Positions 11,488-23,553 of a stretch of 64,000 nucleotides of DNA are shown piece by piece. Below the pieces are notes generated by a model. The model did not search any database and had not been told where the DNA came from. It saw nothing but the letters and a program-made list of their open reading frames with translations. This DNA comes from Cinclus cinclus (Eukaryota > Chordata > Aves > Passeriformes > Cinclidae): positions 15,300,704 to 15,364,703 of the forward strand of contig NC_085055.1 in NCBI RefSeq assembly GCF_963662255.1. Direction: 5' to 3'. The position numbers were made by a program, and so were the translations under genes. Numbering within the stretch: the stretch's first letter is position 1; every line of letters begins with the position of its first letter.

Positions 11488-14400
11488 TCAGAGTATAACC
11501 TCTGGACTTGTATTTTGTGTATTTTTCACTTCGCTTCCTTCTGAGCCAAGGAAATGTGGGTTTTCCAAAAGTTTAGTGCTTTCATTAGACAACTGTTCTT
11601 TTCTATCTTGTGCACCTGGACTTTTGAATAGATGTTTCTTCTGGTGCATTCCCAGAGCAGCTGCAGTCTTGCAAATTTTGGGGCACTGAAAGCAAGCATA
11701 TCCTTTTCCATTATGTTCATGTACGTGTCTTTGCTCATGGTTCCTTTTGGTAGAAAGATACAAGAAGCTCTGAAAGCAAAACTGACAGTGGTAGCGTTTT
11801 TCTCCAGTATGAATTCTTTCATGTATTTTGAGTGTTTCATTCAAAGTGAATGCCTTATTACAGTATTGGCAGACAAAATCTTTGACACCCAGGTGAATAC
11901 GTTCGTGCTTCTGTAGATTTCCGGGAAGTGAGAAACATTTACCACAGGTTTTGCAAGTGTAGGGCTTTTCCCCAGTGTGACACCTCATATGCATTTTTAG
12001 AGTGGATGGACTTTGAAATTGTTTTTGGCATAACTCACAAATGTAAGGCTTTGAAGCAGCTACATGCCAGTGTACGTGTTCTTGAGCTTCTGCTGTGGAA
12101 GACTGGTCTCTTACACAGAGCTCACAACGAAGATTAGGCATTTCTGTGCTCTCCTCCTGGCTGACCACCTTTTCCTCAGGAGTGTTCCTGAGTGCATACT
12201 CTCGACTGCATGTGTTGTGGCTTTCCATACCAGTGTTCTTGCTTCCGTGCTTTTTCCTCCACTTGGTCTTTTTCATTTTTCTTAGCTGTTTGGATTTCTT
12301 TTTTGGTTTGTAATTATAGTAAGGTCTCCAGGGTTTATCACTGGAGTCCTGGTCACTAACATCATCACACATTTCCGTCATCTCCAGGCATTCTGAGCTG
12401 TGGAGTCTAGATGGGCTTTTATCTTTCACCTCCATTTCTGGTTCTTCAGTGAGATTGTCCTGTTTGGACTCGTGTTTGGATTTTCGTCCCCTTTTACAAA
12501 ACAATTTGGATCCTAATATATGTCTTTTTACAATAGCTTCATTACCGATTTTTACTGTTATCTGACAAAGAGGCGCAACGTTGCTGTCAGCAGATGTTCC
12601 AGGTAAGGCAGGCTTTGCAATGTATGTTTCAGTTTTACTGGACTCTTGGACAGTATTTGTAGTTTTGCTACATGAACCTGCAGATCCTGTCACATGCTGC
12701 ATATCCTCAGTTGCTTCTGCTCTGTTGTACAACAGTGTTTTCTTTTTCTCCTTAATAGTTTTGGATTTTGTAATGCTCTTCCCATAATTATCCGACCCAT
12801 ACTTACAGTCACCACTTACTGACTGACTGGGTAGGTTATTTGAAGATCCTGTCTTACTGTTTTCTATGGAAGTGACTGTTTTACTGTGCATTATTACTGA
12901 TGAAACTCTGCTACTGTGCATTATAACAGAGGGTGCAGAACTGCTGTAACTGATGACAGAGGTTGAATTTTCATTCACATTAGCTGAAGACACAACTGAG
13001 GAATCACCTGAGTCATTTGTAGCAGTGGAAACTCTTTTTTCAGCTGGGAGAAAGTCCTTCTGCAGTCCAGAATTTAAGATACCTACTCCCCAAGAAGAAG
13101 AATTCTGAGTATTTGTGGAAGATGCTGTATCATTACATGAAGATGTATCCAAGGCCAGAGGTCTGTTGTTTGACATTATACCATGTTGAAAATTCAGCGG
13201 TGGTAGCTCAGAACTAAGAGAACTCGGAATGAAACAGTTAGTAGAAGCAGTTTCATTCGCCTGGGTACTTGTTGGAACATTTTCATAGGAAGAATTTTGA
13301 TAGGATTTGTAAGGTGGTCGCCTGCATTTCATAGGTAAGAGTCGATACAGTTTGTATGGGTACATACTTGGTTTTAAACCCCCATTGGCTGTCTTTTTAT
13401 TTACTGACAGGCGATGGTCAATTGCATGGAAAGACTTCTGGTGATTTTTCAGTATGTAGTAAGTCATGAAGGTTTCCAGACAGAAAATGCACTGGTAGCG
13501 CCTCTCTCCAGTGTGCCAGATCTCATGTCTGGTGCGATACTCAGCCAAGGCAAAGACTTTATTGCAGTAGTGACAAGGGTATGTTCTTCTCCAGGAATGC
13601 ACATTTGCATGTCTTCGAAGACTGGACAATGTGACATAACTACGCTTGCAAACAACACAAGTGTATAATACCTGCCCATCAACAACTTTAACCAAATGAT
13701 CCGTTTCTTGTAAAGTGCAGTTTGCATTAGAACAATCAGTGATGCTGTTTTCAGACAACACAGGCTCTGTGTTTGCACAGGAACTTCCGTTCTGTCCCTC
13801 TGGAGCAGTATTATCAGCAAAATTTTGTTCATTTCCATTGTGAGCTGGTAAGTTACTTGATCTCATGCAGACTTGTTCATGACTTTCCAGTACATTTATA
13901 TTTGCAAACTGTTTGCTGCAGTATTTGCATATGAAAGTTTCCTGATGCTCTGAATGGAGCTGAAGGTGAGCAGTGAGTAACACACGGTCATTGAATGATT
14001 TTGCACAATAGTTACAACTGTAAACAGGTGGAGTGACAGTCGCCCTAGATGCAGAGACCTTAGCAGAAGTGTTTTCCTCTTCTCTGGATACATGCAAATC
14101 TCCTGCTTTATTTTGAGATTTTGGAAAGGAAGTAGTTGTCTGATCAGTAACTGCTTCGTGCTGGGCTTCTGCAGTGGTTACAGTAGAGGCTGGTACTTTT
14201 GCTACAGCCAAACCAGTACCCTGGGGCTTAAAGGCTGACGTAGGAGTACTACCTGCCTGTTTTCCCTGCTGAATGACTGGAGTGGCTTGGTGACTTTCAC
14301 AGCGGTCCTCACCCACCTGGTATGAAGGGCTGCTCTCCTGGTCAACAAAAGGTGCTCCTTGTGAAGTATCTCCCCCAGAAGAAACTGCATAGGAGTGTTC

Positions 14401-15051
14401 AGCCAAGGTACTGGCTGGCTCAGCATCTTTGCACACATCGCTTCTGTCAAGGCCGATGTTGGGTGCTTGTATTGTCTCAGATACCTTTTTAAAGCTGGCC
14501 CTCAAATCAAGGGGAGAAAACAAATTGTTTTCTGTTTCAAAAATTGAGAATGCATTTGTAATTCGTGGTCCATTTGTCACAGCAGAATCTTCATGTCGCT
14601 TTTCATGTTTTTCCTCTTTGACAGTCCCTTTTTCATTAACACAGTATGAATAGGGACAGGGGGAACTTGAAAAATTCACATCTGTGAGATCTTCTAGAAA
14701 TGATATTCCCAGTTTTTTTCCTGCAGCTGCAAGGTCCGTTACAGTTTCCTGCCTCTTAACAACTACTGTGGAACTGTAGATGTAATTCAGTATCTCTGTA
14801 AACACTTCAGCTTTGAGATCATCTAACTCCAGTACATGACCTGAAATACAGATAGTACGACTCCAAAAAATGTTTTTAAAGTAAAGGCTTGAAGCTGCCA
14901 GCACATTACTATGGGCTTTAAATTTGGTGTCTTCCACAATTATGGTGACGTCACATAAAATACCCCGAATGCGCTGTTCATTTAAAATGGAAAGTACAGT
15001 GTCACTGTGGAAGTCATCCTTGAGATCCTTTGAATGGGACATGACTGTCAT
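11488..15051 (-). CDS. ZBTB38: ZBTB38 (zinc finger and BTB domain protein 38, CIBZ), full coding sequence in one exon
   Basis: Nuclear repressor of the Kaiso family (ZBTB33, ZBTB4, ZBTB38) that binds methylated CpG. The 1187 residues are close to the human length of about 1195. Visible parts: BTB dimerisation domain, about 25-130 (DVTIIVEDTKFKAHSNVLAA); PLDLR at 180-184, a classic CtBP-binding motif; fingers at 344-366 and 373-395 (the second ends in Cys, C2HC); the highly conserved trio at 463-485, 491-513 and 519-542, which includes the methyl-CpG-binding fingers; and five fingers at 1003-1025, 1031-1053, 1059-1081, 1087-1109 and 1118-1140 joined by TGEKP-type linkers. A degenerate finger at 974-996 keeps C2H2 spacing but lacks the hydrophobic core. 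The long linkers are Ser/Thr-rich, with basic stretches such as KPKKKSKQLRKMKK. I chose the ATG at 15051 because a splice acceptor directly precedes it and it gives the conserved start MTVMS. A second in-frame ATG lies at 15042. Confidence 0.97.
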   Translation of the reverse strand: MTVMSHSKDLKDDFHSDTVLSILNEQRIRGILCDVTIIVEDTKFKAHSNVLAASSLYFKNIFWSRTICISGHVLELDDLKAEVFTEILNYIYSSTVVVKRQETVTDLAAAGKKLGISFLEDLTDVNFSSSPCPYSYCVNEKGTVKEEKHEKRHEDSAVTNGPRITNAFSIFETENNLFSPLDLRASFKKVSETIQAPNIGLDRSDVCKDAEPASTLAEHSYAVSSGGDTSQGAPFVDQESSPSYQVGEDRCESHQATPVIQQGKQAGSTPTSAFKPQGTGLAVAKVPASTVTTAEAQHEAVTDQTTTSFPKSQNKAGDLHVSREEENTSAKVSASRATVTPPVYSCNYCAKSFNDRVLLTAHLQLHSEHQETFICKYCSKQFANINVLESHEQVCMRSSNLPAHNGNEQNFADNTAPEGQNGSSCANTEPVLSENSITDCSNANCTLQETDHLVKVVDGQVLYTCVVCKRSYVTLSSLRRHANVHSWRRTYPCHYCNKVFALAEYRTRHEIWHTGERRYQCIFCLETFMTYYILKNHQKSFHAIDHRLSVNKKTANGGLKPSMYPYKLYRLLPMKCRRPPYKSYQNSSYENVPTSTQANETASTNCFIPSSLSSELPPLNFQHGIMSNNRPLALDTSSCNDTASSTNTQNSSSWGVGILNSGLQKDFLPAEKRVSTATNDSGDSSVVSSANVNENSTSVISYSSSAPSVIMHSSRVSSVIMHSKTVTSIENSKTGSSNNLPSQSVSGDCKYGSDNYGKSITKSKTIKEKKKTLLYNRAEATEDMQHVTGSAGSCSKTTNTVQESSKTETYIAKPALPGTSADSNVAPLCQITVKIGNEAIVKRHILGSKLFCKRGRKSKHESKQDNLTEEPEMEVKDKSPSRLHSSECLEMTEMCDDVSDQDSSDKPWRPYYNYKPKKKSKQLRKMKKTKWRKKHGSKNTGMESHNTCSREYALRNTPEEKVVSQEESTEMPNLRCELCVRDQSSTAEAQEHVHWHVAASKPYICELCQKQFQSPSTLKMHMRCHTGEKPYTCKTCGKCFSLPGNLQKHERIHLGVKDFVCQYCNKAFTLNETLKIHERIHTGEKRYHCQFCFQSFLYLSTKRNHEQRHVHEHNGKGYACFQCPKICKTAAALGMHQKKHLFKSPGAQDRKEQLSNESTKLLENPHFLGSEGSEVKNTQNTSPEVIL

Positions 15052-15075
15052 CTGCAAGAGAAAAAAAGTAAATTA
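15052..15075 (-). other. ZBTB38: Splice acceptor directly before the ZBTB38 start codon
   Basis: On the minus strand a strong pyrimidine tract (TTTTTTTCTCTTGCAG) ends at 15052, and the next base is the A of the start ATG. The coding exon therefore appears to begin exactly at the start codon. All of the 5' UTR would then come from upstream non-coding exons, and alternative first exons could not change the protein start unless they supply their own in-frame ATG. Confidence 0.85.
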
Positions 15076-18000
15076 GAAGGCATTTTTCATCCATTTCAGT
15101 TACAGATTAAGTTTATACTTCTATATTACATATATATTTTTAGATTGTTAGCTTTTGAAGTTTAAAAATGAATAAAATTTTGTCATAATATTTCAGGTTT
15201 AAATCATCTTATATTCTCTGGTGCCAACACTACTGGAGGAAATGTCTCTTCAGCTCAAGGAGGCAGGAGCACCAGTAGCTCCTCAGCAGGAGACAGAGGA
15301 TCCCTCCCACTCCCTCCGGGCTCGAATGTGCTGTCCATCCTGTGCCTTTCAATGGGAATGCAGCCGACGTTTTTCACTATGCCAGCGGGTGCAGCTGCTC
15401 AGGGTCACCCTGAAGGACTTCTTGAAGCCTGGATGGAATTCCCCAGCATGCCAGGGAGGGACCTGGCACAACCTGTGTAGCCTAAGTTCTGTGCAGAGTA
15501 AGGACTTTGCTTTCTGGTTGTTTCTGGTTGTTTTCTTTTCTGGTTTGCTTTGCTGGGTTGTTTGTCAGACACCGACTTCACAACACAGCTGCACCTGACC
15601 TCCTTACTAAGCTCACATTTAAATCACAGCAAGAGTCTCAGTTTCAGGATAAGGCTTTATATAAGCAAATAAATGCACAAGAAACACAATCTGGTAGACA
15701 ACAGTGAAGTACCTATTACACTGTTTATGTGAATAGAATTTTTTTTTAAGAGTGATTAAATTCACTCAATAATTTACACTACTTTAAAATTACTGAAAAA
15801 TTCTGCGTAAAACAAGTAGAAAATAATGGAATAACAAGTAGAAAGTAAGAGAGTTCTTTCCTTCAGTTATAGTCTAGATTTAGTGATCAAACTTTATAAT
15901 TAGTATGTTCTTAATTTCCTTCAAATAGTAAAATATAATTGCAATAATAAGCACAAGTAATTAAATAACTGCTAATATATAATAATGAGGTTCAATGCTG
16001 ATAAAAACTATTTTGATTAGCCAGGCTGTCACAGTATGAATATACTGTTTCACTCCAGAAAAAAATATGCAAAATATGAATGAAAAATATTCTGGAAAAA
16101 ATGGATTAATTTGCAGTTGAATTTGAATTTTCACAACTTTTGCCAACTGAATTTTGTACTTGGTGAAAATCTGTCTTCACCAGACTATTTTTCTCAAATT
16201 CAAATCTGTACCACATAATGAGAATGAGGTTTGTTCCTTTTTTCCCCATGTCTGGAGTAGTGTTTTGAACTACTACTGTCCATTTCTGACTTCAAGTCAT
16301 GAAGAAATAGTTTACCAATTAAGCACTTACCAATCACTACAGTAAAACAATCACACCTATTAAAGACCCTTTTCTTTAAACTCGTGGAAGCAAAATGCAC
16401 CTTAAAGAATATTACTGACAGAAATTTTGTAAGACAGGCTAAAATATTGTAACACTCTAAGTTAGGATTTACCTTCTAAACACTCCTGCTGCTCCAAATT
16501 TTAGTTTTCAACTTTAAAAATTTTATCATGACCTTTACCCTCAAATACTTTATGTTAATAATGCCAATATATAAGATGGGTTTGATCCAAATGGCAAAAT
16601 AAAGGTTTGACCCATATTCACTAGGCAAACAGCAGTGGCAATTTAGAACACATTGGCTCATTGACCCAAAATATTGGGAAGTAATCCATTCTGGAAAATA
16701 GCATCTTTATCACAAAGTAAAGCAATAAAAGTCATGCACCCCTGCTCTAACTCATCTAATTACACGTAGGACACTTTTATCACAGATCCACAAACTACTT
16801 CCCTGCAAATCAAATTACACAAAAAGTAGCAACAACCTTACTGTGAAGACAAACCCAACATACTATTGAACAAGACTGCAATTTGGTACATTAGAGATGA
16901 AGCTTGGAAGTAAAATTTTTACCTTGGAGCATGACCACTGCTTCTATCAGGAAAGGTGTTGTCTGTGCAAATAGTCAAAATTTCTAATAGAATTTGATGG
17001 CTGAGAATTTTCAATGCACAGAATTCAGAACAAACTGTGATTCACAAAAAATACCTCTGATGCTTCCCATGATACGCCATGGATGTCAAGAAATTAATTC
17101 ATCAGTGTAACGGTGAAAGAAACATAAATGAATATTATTTTGATCATTTGATCACTCTCAGCAGCTGTAAATCTAGATGTGATGTTTCGTGCCTTGAAAT
17201 CTTAAAAACATAGTTTACGGTGGTTTTCTTTATGGCACTAATTTGGCTTAAAATAAGGGATATTTCCTCATCTGGAATGGCAACCTGAAATTCACGGTGG
17301 TTAGATACAGTTATCTGCTTTGGTGGGATATCTGAAAACACACATGTAACTCAAGATAGTTTCCGGCATCTGGAGTCTACAGAAAGCATACTGACAATTC
17401 TTTCCTTCCAGCAAGCAGCCACTATTCCATAATTGATTCCTTTTTCTCATTGACAATGTCTGATATTACATCTGACTTGCTCATGTGATGTGGTATTAGA
17501 AACCAACTGTCAGACATCAAAAACTTTTCACAACAGGAGCTATTGATAGAGTTATTTCCTCACTATAGGAAATAAATGATGTCAACTCTACCTCCCAATG
17601 AACTGCCCCACAGGAACTTGCCTGTGTTTTTTCTGTTTCTTTATTGGAGACAGCTGGTTTTAGTTCAAAGACACATCATCTGACAGACTGTTTTCTAAGT
17701 GTATCAGACTGCTACTGCCATGCTGAGAGGTCTACAAACCCACATGAGTTTTGTACAAGTGTTATTATTCAACTAATTGTTTCAAAATTTATCTTCCTAA
17801 GGACAAAAGTGAGTATTTTAAATTTCTACTTGCCATGTCCATAGATTGACATCTTTTGCAGTCCTGGATAATTTGGTATGCTCAGTAAAATACTAAACTA
17901 CATTCCTTGTGTCAACACTGTAGAAATGATAATTTGCTGTTTGGTCATTTAATTTTCTGTGTGCTAAACCATAAGCTAGGTATCTCATTGGAAAGTTAAA

Positions 18001-20678
18001 TAGAAAAATTCCAGAACAGATCAGTTTCCAGAGCCAACACTTTTTCTTTCTTTATCTAAACCTACACATACCTCAAATAGTCCATTTATTCATGTCTGTA
18101 ATGATTCTCTACTGCTTTCTATTTCACCTGTCTTGCTTCTTGCATTTGTAAAAACCTGTCTGAAATGCTATAAAATTAAAATGCCCTACCTAGCACACAC
18201 ATATAAATTGAGTATTTTAGGAATATTTTACATTCCATTTGCAGTTCATACTGTAAAATGAAAACCTGCTCTTCACTTTCCAAGGGAGCACTACCAAGAA
18301 TTAAGATACACAGAGATCAAAGTTTTCAGATGTGTTAGTATTAAATATTTGTCATTAAAACACTGGAAAGTACATTCAGAATGTAACTATTCTTCTGTAG
18401 GATTTCTATTAGTGTTATGGAAGAAATTTTAATTTGTAAATTTTTTTTCCAAAACATATATAAATACCATTTGACCTATTAAAGGGCAACAAAACTCCTC
18501 AGCCAACTAATTCCTCTTTTCTTTTTTTGCACAAATCTGTCAGTTAATTTCATACTTTTTACTCTCAATCCAAACACAAATAATTTACTAGGAATCTGAA
18601 CAGTACCTTTGTAGCACTACCTAATAGCCTTTGATACACCTATGAATAACTTCAGTTTCAGAACAGCAGAATTTTTGATTGAGATTTTCAGTACAATTTG
18701 CACATTTTCTGCAAAAACAGTAGCAAACTTAACCTGTCCTTAAAAGTTGTTGAATCACTTGGAAAAAAAAGATTTGAATATTCATCTGAAATATAAGTGT
18801 AATGGTCAGTAGGTTTATTAAATTATAACAGTACCTTTTCTGACATCAATAGAACACCACTCCAGGACAACACTCACAAATGAAAATAAGCAATATTGAA
18901 AGTTAATGTCAAAATCAGAGGTTGATGCACCCAAATACAAATTTGACTACTTATGCCTCACAGATGACATTGCTTATTACAAATAGAGAAGCCAGCTCTA
19001 TGTGGACACATCTGAGAGTAGAAGCTACTGTTAATTTTTATATCAACATTACTCTGAAGTCAACAAAGAGTACACAAGAAGTTTTACTGGCCCATGAATA
19101 CAAAATACAAAATTTTTACTACCAAAGAGAACTATTACAATCTAGGAATATTCTTTTTAACTTCTGCTAATTTTTTGAAATCCACTGTTAGGCAAGTGTA
19201 CCCCATTACATATGACATTACTCTATTCCACTACAGTCAGCTAAATCTGAAAGACAAGCTAGTGGAGTAACAAGAAAACTCCAAAGTATTAGTGGAAGTT
19301 GCTAGTACCCAGGAAACTCAAAACCTGCAAGAAAAATTATGAACTGTAGTAAGAATTCTCCCTGTTTTCCTACTCCAGAGATTTCTATTAGGATTTTAAA
19401 GTGCTAATATATTCTGGTACTAACCAACAGGACACTACAAAAATACGTTCATTCCGTATCTTCCTTATGTTGAGTTTCACCCCACTCTGTCAAGGTACTC
19501 TGAAGTCTGTGTTTTGTTTCCAGCTAGCTTCCTCAGTTGAGGAGGAACATTCACCTGTATCCAGGACTCCTAAAGGATGCTGGTTTTGTTCTAGAGATGG
19601 AGTCAGGCATCACCAACAAACAGAAACCCCTGAACAAGTACACCCCCACACACATCCCCCCAGCTCTGATCCTTGCTTACCTGGAAACCTACTGTCCAAC
19701 CATCACTGCTATGGTGACTGCCCAGCTTTCTATGGAATCATGTCACCAGTCCAATGTCGGCAGCAGGGCTGCCTGGATCAGGGTGCTGCAGCCTCCCTGC
19801 AACCTCGGGCATGCAGGGCCGTGTTCATGGTGCCTAATGATGTTAATGATGTCTAATGACTTTCAATAGCTCGCAGGAGCGTGTAGCGTTTAGTGCTCAC
19901 TCTACAGAGCTACACATTACTTCTTCAACTGCATTGAGAAATTTTCTCTTTGGACGCTTGCTACTCATATCCTTCTTTTCTTCTCTCTTGCTATAGACCA
20001 GCATTACTTTAAATGGTTGTTTGGGTTTTTTTCAGCCTCGAGTTTTCCTCTTTTAATTCAGACAGCTGGGGGGGCTGGGGTGGGGTGATGGAATTTAGCC
20101 TAAGAGTACGTCAGTGTTAAAGAGACTTCTGATGCCCCGCGACGCACCATTCTTTGAAAGCTGCGACTCCTTCCCACTATTAGCATCCCGACCTCAATTC
20201 TCTCGCTCCCCGCTTTACGCTTCCCACGACCTCTCCCACGGCACGGAACAGCCCGTGCGGCCTCGGCAGCGCCTCGCTCGGGCACGTAGGACGAGCCCGT
20301 GCCCGGGCGCTCCGTGGCAGCTCCGCTCCCACCGCCACAGCCGTTCCCGCCGCGGGTGGGCTCCCCCTGGCTCCGAGGCTTCCCCTCCCGCCCCCGGCCC
20401 GGCGGCCGCCGCCGCCCGCGGGGGGGCGCTGCCCCCGCGCTGTGCCGTGCCGTGCCGTGCCGTCCGCGCAGCGCGGTGCGGGATTCGCCCTTGGCGGCCG
20501 CGGGAGCGCGGGGCCCGCCTGCCCGTCCCGCAGCAGCTGCGCGCACGCGGGCCCTGCTGCGGCGCGGCGGCCTCGCGCGGTTCGTGCGTCTGCGAGCGGC
20601 CCTCCCCGCGCGGGCGCCGCATCGCGCCCCGCTCATGGCGGTGCCCGCGCGGCCCCTCCCGCGGGAGCCGCCACTGAC
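15076..20678 (-). other. ZBTB38: Probable ZBTB38 intron in the 5' UTR
   Basis: Non-coding DNA between the acceptor at 15052 and a candidate donor, CAG|GTCAGT (GT at 20678-20677), in the upstream CpG island. It is AT-rich except for somewhat GC-richer patches at 15220-15600 and 19540-19860. These patches carry modest plus-strand open frames (125 and 151 codons) without recognisable domains. I see no other exon or classifiable repeat in it. Confidence 0.6.
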
Positions 20679-21060
20679 CTGCCGCCGCTTCGTCCCCGCC
20701 GGCGCAGCCTCGGCCCGCGCGGAGCAGCGCCCCGTCCCCGCGCCATTAACACCGGGCCCGCGGGCTCTCCGCGGGCGGCAGGCGGGCGGTGGCTGCGGCC
20801 GGGACCGCGATCCCGCCCCGGCGGCGGCCGGACGGCGCGGCCGCCATTTTGCTGTGCCGATCCCGGCAATGGGATTGCCCGAGGTCTGCCGGGCAGGGCC
20901 GGGCCCGCGCCTTCCGCCGCCGCCGCGCGCGTTCCCTGGCCTCGCTCCGCAGCGAACGCCCCGTGCTCAGCTAGCGCGGCCGGCGGGAGCCTGGGCCCCT
21001 CCGCCAAGCTGTTCGCGGGCAGCCACTGTAAATTCAGACCGATGAGGAAACGCGGCGCTG
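20150..21060 (-). promoter_or_regulatory. ZBTB38: CpG island, likely proximal ZBTB38 promoter and non-coding first exon
   Basis: About 900 bp of dense CpG in AT-rich surroundings. On the minus strand the sequence AAAATGGCGGC at 20850-20840 matches the YY1 element often found just downstream of CpG-island start sites and is oriented towards ZBTB38. It is followed at 20679 by a good donor, CAG|GTCAGT. A start site near 20855-20900 and a first exon of about 180-220 bp would fit, spliced to the coding exon at 15051. This is inferred from motifs and position; no transcript is available here. Overlapping open frames of 130-250 codons are composition artefacts. Confidence 0.65.
20746..20847 (-). other. 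Possible upstream ORF in the ZBTB38 leader
   Basis: If transcription starts above the YY1 motif, the first ATG in the leader is the one inside that motif (20847-20845). It opens a 33-codon frame rich in Ala, Arg and Pro that stops at 20746. A second ATG directly follows the stop and runs on past the candidate donor. Such uORFs could lower ZBTB38 translation. Use depends on the real start site, which I cannot see. Confidence 0.35.
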
Positions 21061-22000
21061 CCAGCGCCCGGCGCCTGCTCCACGGCCATCGGTGCAGTGC
21101 ACGTCCCTGAGAATTGCTCTTGGACCTAACACAGGACTTCAATGCCAGGACTTTCTGCCAGGAAGAAAGTGTTTCTGAGCATAGATAGCTCTGTGCTACC
21201 TTCTGCCACTTCCCTCCAGAAAGCAGAGATGAAACACATCCCTGAAAAAAAATACCCGCAATGCATTTCACGTAGTTACTGAATTACAGTAACATTTACC
21301 CTTTCCCTTATCCGATTATACTATTTTTAAAAGCATATGTAGAAACTAAAACAGTATGAGGGAATTTGTTTTAAGCAGTATTCTTACTCATAATTTAGGT
21401 TTCCCAGTGTTTTTTACTGCCCCAAGAAACACCACTACCATTAGTGCTTCATAAGCAGTAACAATCACTCCCTCCCTTTCATAAAGAAAGGCAGATCTTG
21501 ATTTCCCAGGGGCTCCAACACATTTGGTACAGTCTTCCCAGATACTGTCTCTCTCAGCCTCTCACTGCAAATAGTCAACAAAGTCTGCTTTCTCAGAACT
21601 CCAAATCATGAAGCTTAGATAAAAACTGGGCTTTGAGACAGGTGAAAACCATTGTTAGATAAATGAAGAGCTTGTTTTTTGTCTTACAGCCTGCTTTTGT
21701 CCAAGGCTAACCTGAAGAGCTCCGGCCCACCCAGACATGGGGATGGTGTTAGCAAAGTGGCTAAATAAGTAATAAACGGATGGGAAAACTAAAGGGCTAG
21801 AAACTGAAAGCTTTAATATAAGGAGAAATAAAAATGCGAACGCAAGGGCCCAAAATAAAACATAAACCAAAACACCTGCTCACAGCTACCTCTAAGAAAT
21901 AAACTCCTTGCTCCCTAGAAGTCCAAAGCTCACAGATCTACATAGCTCTTCCAGAAGACCCCTGAAATTGGATTGAGCACACACTTACATAGAATAGGAT

Positions 22001-22058
22001 GGAATGTTCTAGAAAGCTTCCAGCCAATCACAGACTGTTGTGTAGTCTCTATTTGCAT
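22001..22058. promoter_or_regulatory. Heat-shock-element, CCAAT and octamer cluster
   Basis: Bases 22002-22014 read GAAtgTTCtaGAA, three perfectly spaced alternating nGAAn units, the core heat-shock-factor site. A fourth inverted unit follows one base out of phase (TTC, 22018-22020). CCAAT is at 22024-22028 and the octamer ATTTGCAT at 22051-22058. The cluster lies about 1 kb upstream of the CpG island at 20.15-21.06 kb. The motifs are read directly from the sequence; binding is inference. Confidence 0.45.
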
Positions 22059-23532
22059 GGTCCCTCCCAGTAATTCCCATACTCCTTTTCTTCCCCTTTA
22101 CTTCTTGCCATAGGTGGCTGGATGTTATCTATGTAGGCTCCTCTGTGTCTAGGATGCAGTTATGTAATGTGCTATGTGCCTGGTTCACAGCTGGCTCCTT
22201 CTAGGATGGACTCTAGACTAAGCTGTGTATATTTTCACAAGGTATTGTCTGTTAGGTTTAGTAGGGCAGAAACTTTGTTTTCAAATCTTAAACCTATCCA
22301 CTAAAAGTACTGAATAATAGGAACTGATTAATTTTAAACAAAAAAATAAATCCAGGAGCATGAGGTATTTCACCATTATCGCACTTGATGGGTCTGGAAG
22401 TTAGAATTTTGGTAGAGCCTCTTCATGATAAATGCTGCTTATCATTGCTGGAAACTGCTTAATATCAACATAATGTACAAAATCTATTATAAAGAGGGCA
22501 GGTCTTTTTTCCCCTAGCATTCTGTCTTGGAGCTGTCAGTGCTTTCTTGGTTGGTTAAAAGCTATGGGAAGAAATTTTTTCCTTTCAGGAAATTACATCA
22601 ATTTCAGCAACTTACCTATACACACATCTTTCACTAACTTATACAGTCCACATTAAAAGTTCATCTTAGAAACACTTAACATTTCTGTGCAGAGTTTAAT
22701 TCCTTCTGTAATTCTGGTTCACTGGAATTCTTACCTATAAGTTCACTGACTGAAGCAATGAATGTGTTTTTAGCTTAGGGCTCTCTGCCACCAAAAACTA
22801 TTTCTTTAATCTCATGGCAAATCGAGTCATGAGATGACCAGTATCTGATCACCAAAAGCTGTCGGAGAGGGAACAAATAATTGAAGAAGGAACACAGTGG
22901 TTATAATTGCAAAGGCAGTGTCCCAACATTCATTTTTATTTCAACCTACATAATGGATAAGCAAACTTGCATACTTACATGTAGGTTACTTTTAATCCTG
23001 CCTATTGCTTATTTGCTGGTTTTGCTTTATTACTGTTTTAGATATGTATATACATAATCATATGTGTTAATGAAGATTTTTTAACGCAAGTGCCATAAAA
23101 AGTATTTGTGATAAATGTGTTGTCAGTAATACAATAAAATGGATTAAATTAAACTTGTTGTAATCCCTTAAAGGAAATAAATGCCTTACTGAATGAGCAT
23201 CTTGAAACAAATTTAAGGAAGATTAGGTTATTAATTGCCCCTAAATCTTAATTAAAATTGATTATTTTAAATTGCTTTGAAAATCAGATGCATAACCACC
23301 ATTTGTATAGCTGATACGTCCAACTTAGAGACACTAATTTATTTGTACTTAAACAATGGATTCTCTGGCAGTCTTAATATCTATAGACAATATAACAGAT
23401 ATGGAGAACAAAAAAAAGTCAAGTTTATGCTCTTCTTTTTAACAGGGTGTTTTCTTAAGGCAACTTTAGCTCATCCACTAAAAAAAGAATCACCTTTTCT
23501 GTGACTACTAGTGTAATTGAAGGTACTAATTT

Positions 23533-23553
23533 AGATATATATATATATATATA
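23533..23553. repeat. (TA)n microsatellite
   Basis: About ten AT dinucleotides in AT-rich non-coding DNA. Confidence 0.9.

Noticed and set aside
14943..14952. CRE-like TGACGTCA
   Set aside because: It lies inside the conserved BTB coding sequence (codons for DVT), so the match is explained by the protein.
20100..21271. Open frames of 61-248 codons on both strands of the 20 kb CpG island
   Set aside because: Composition artefacts, Ala/Arg/Pro-rich without domains. The island is better read as promoter plus non-coding exon.
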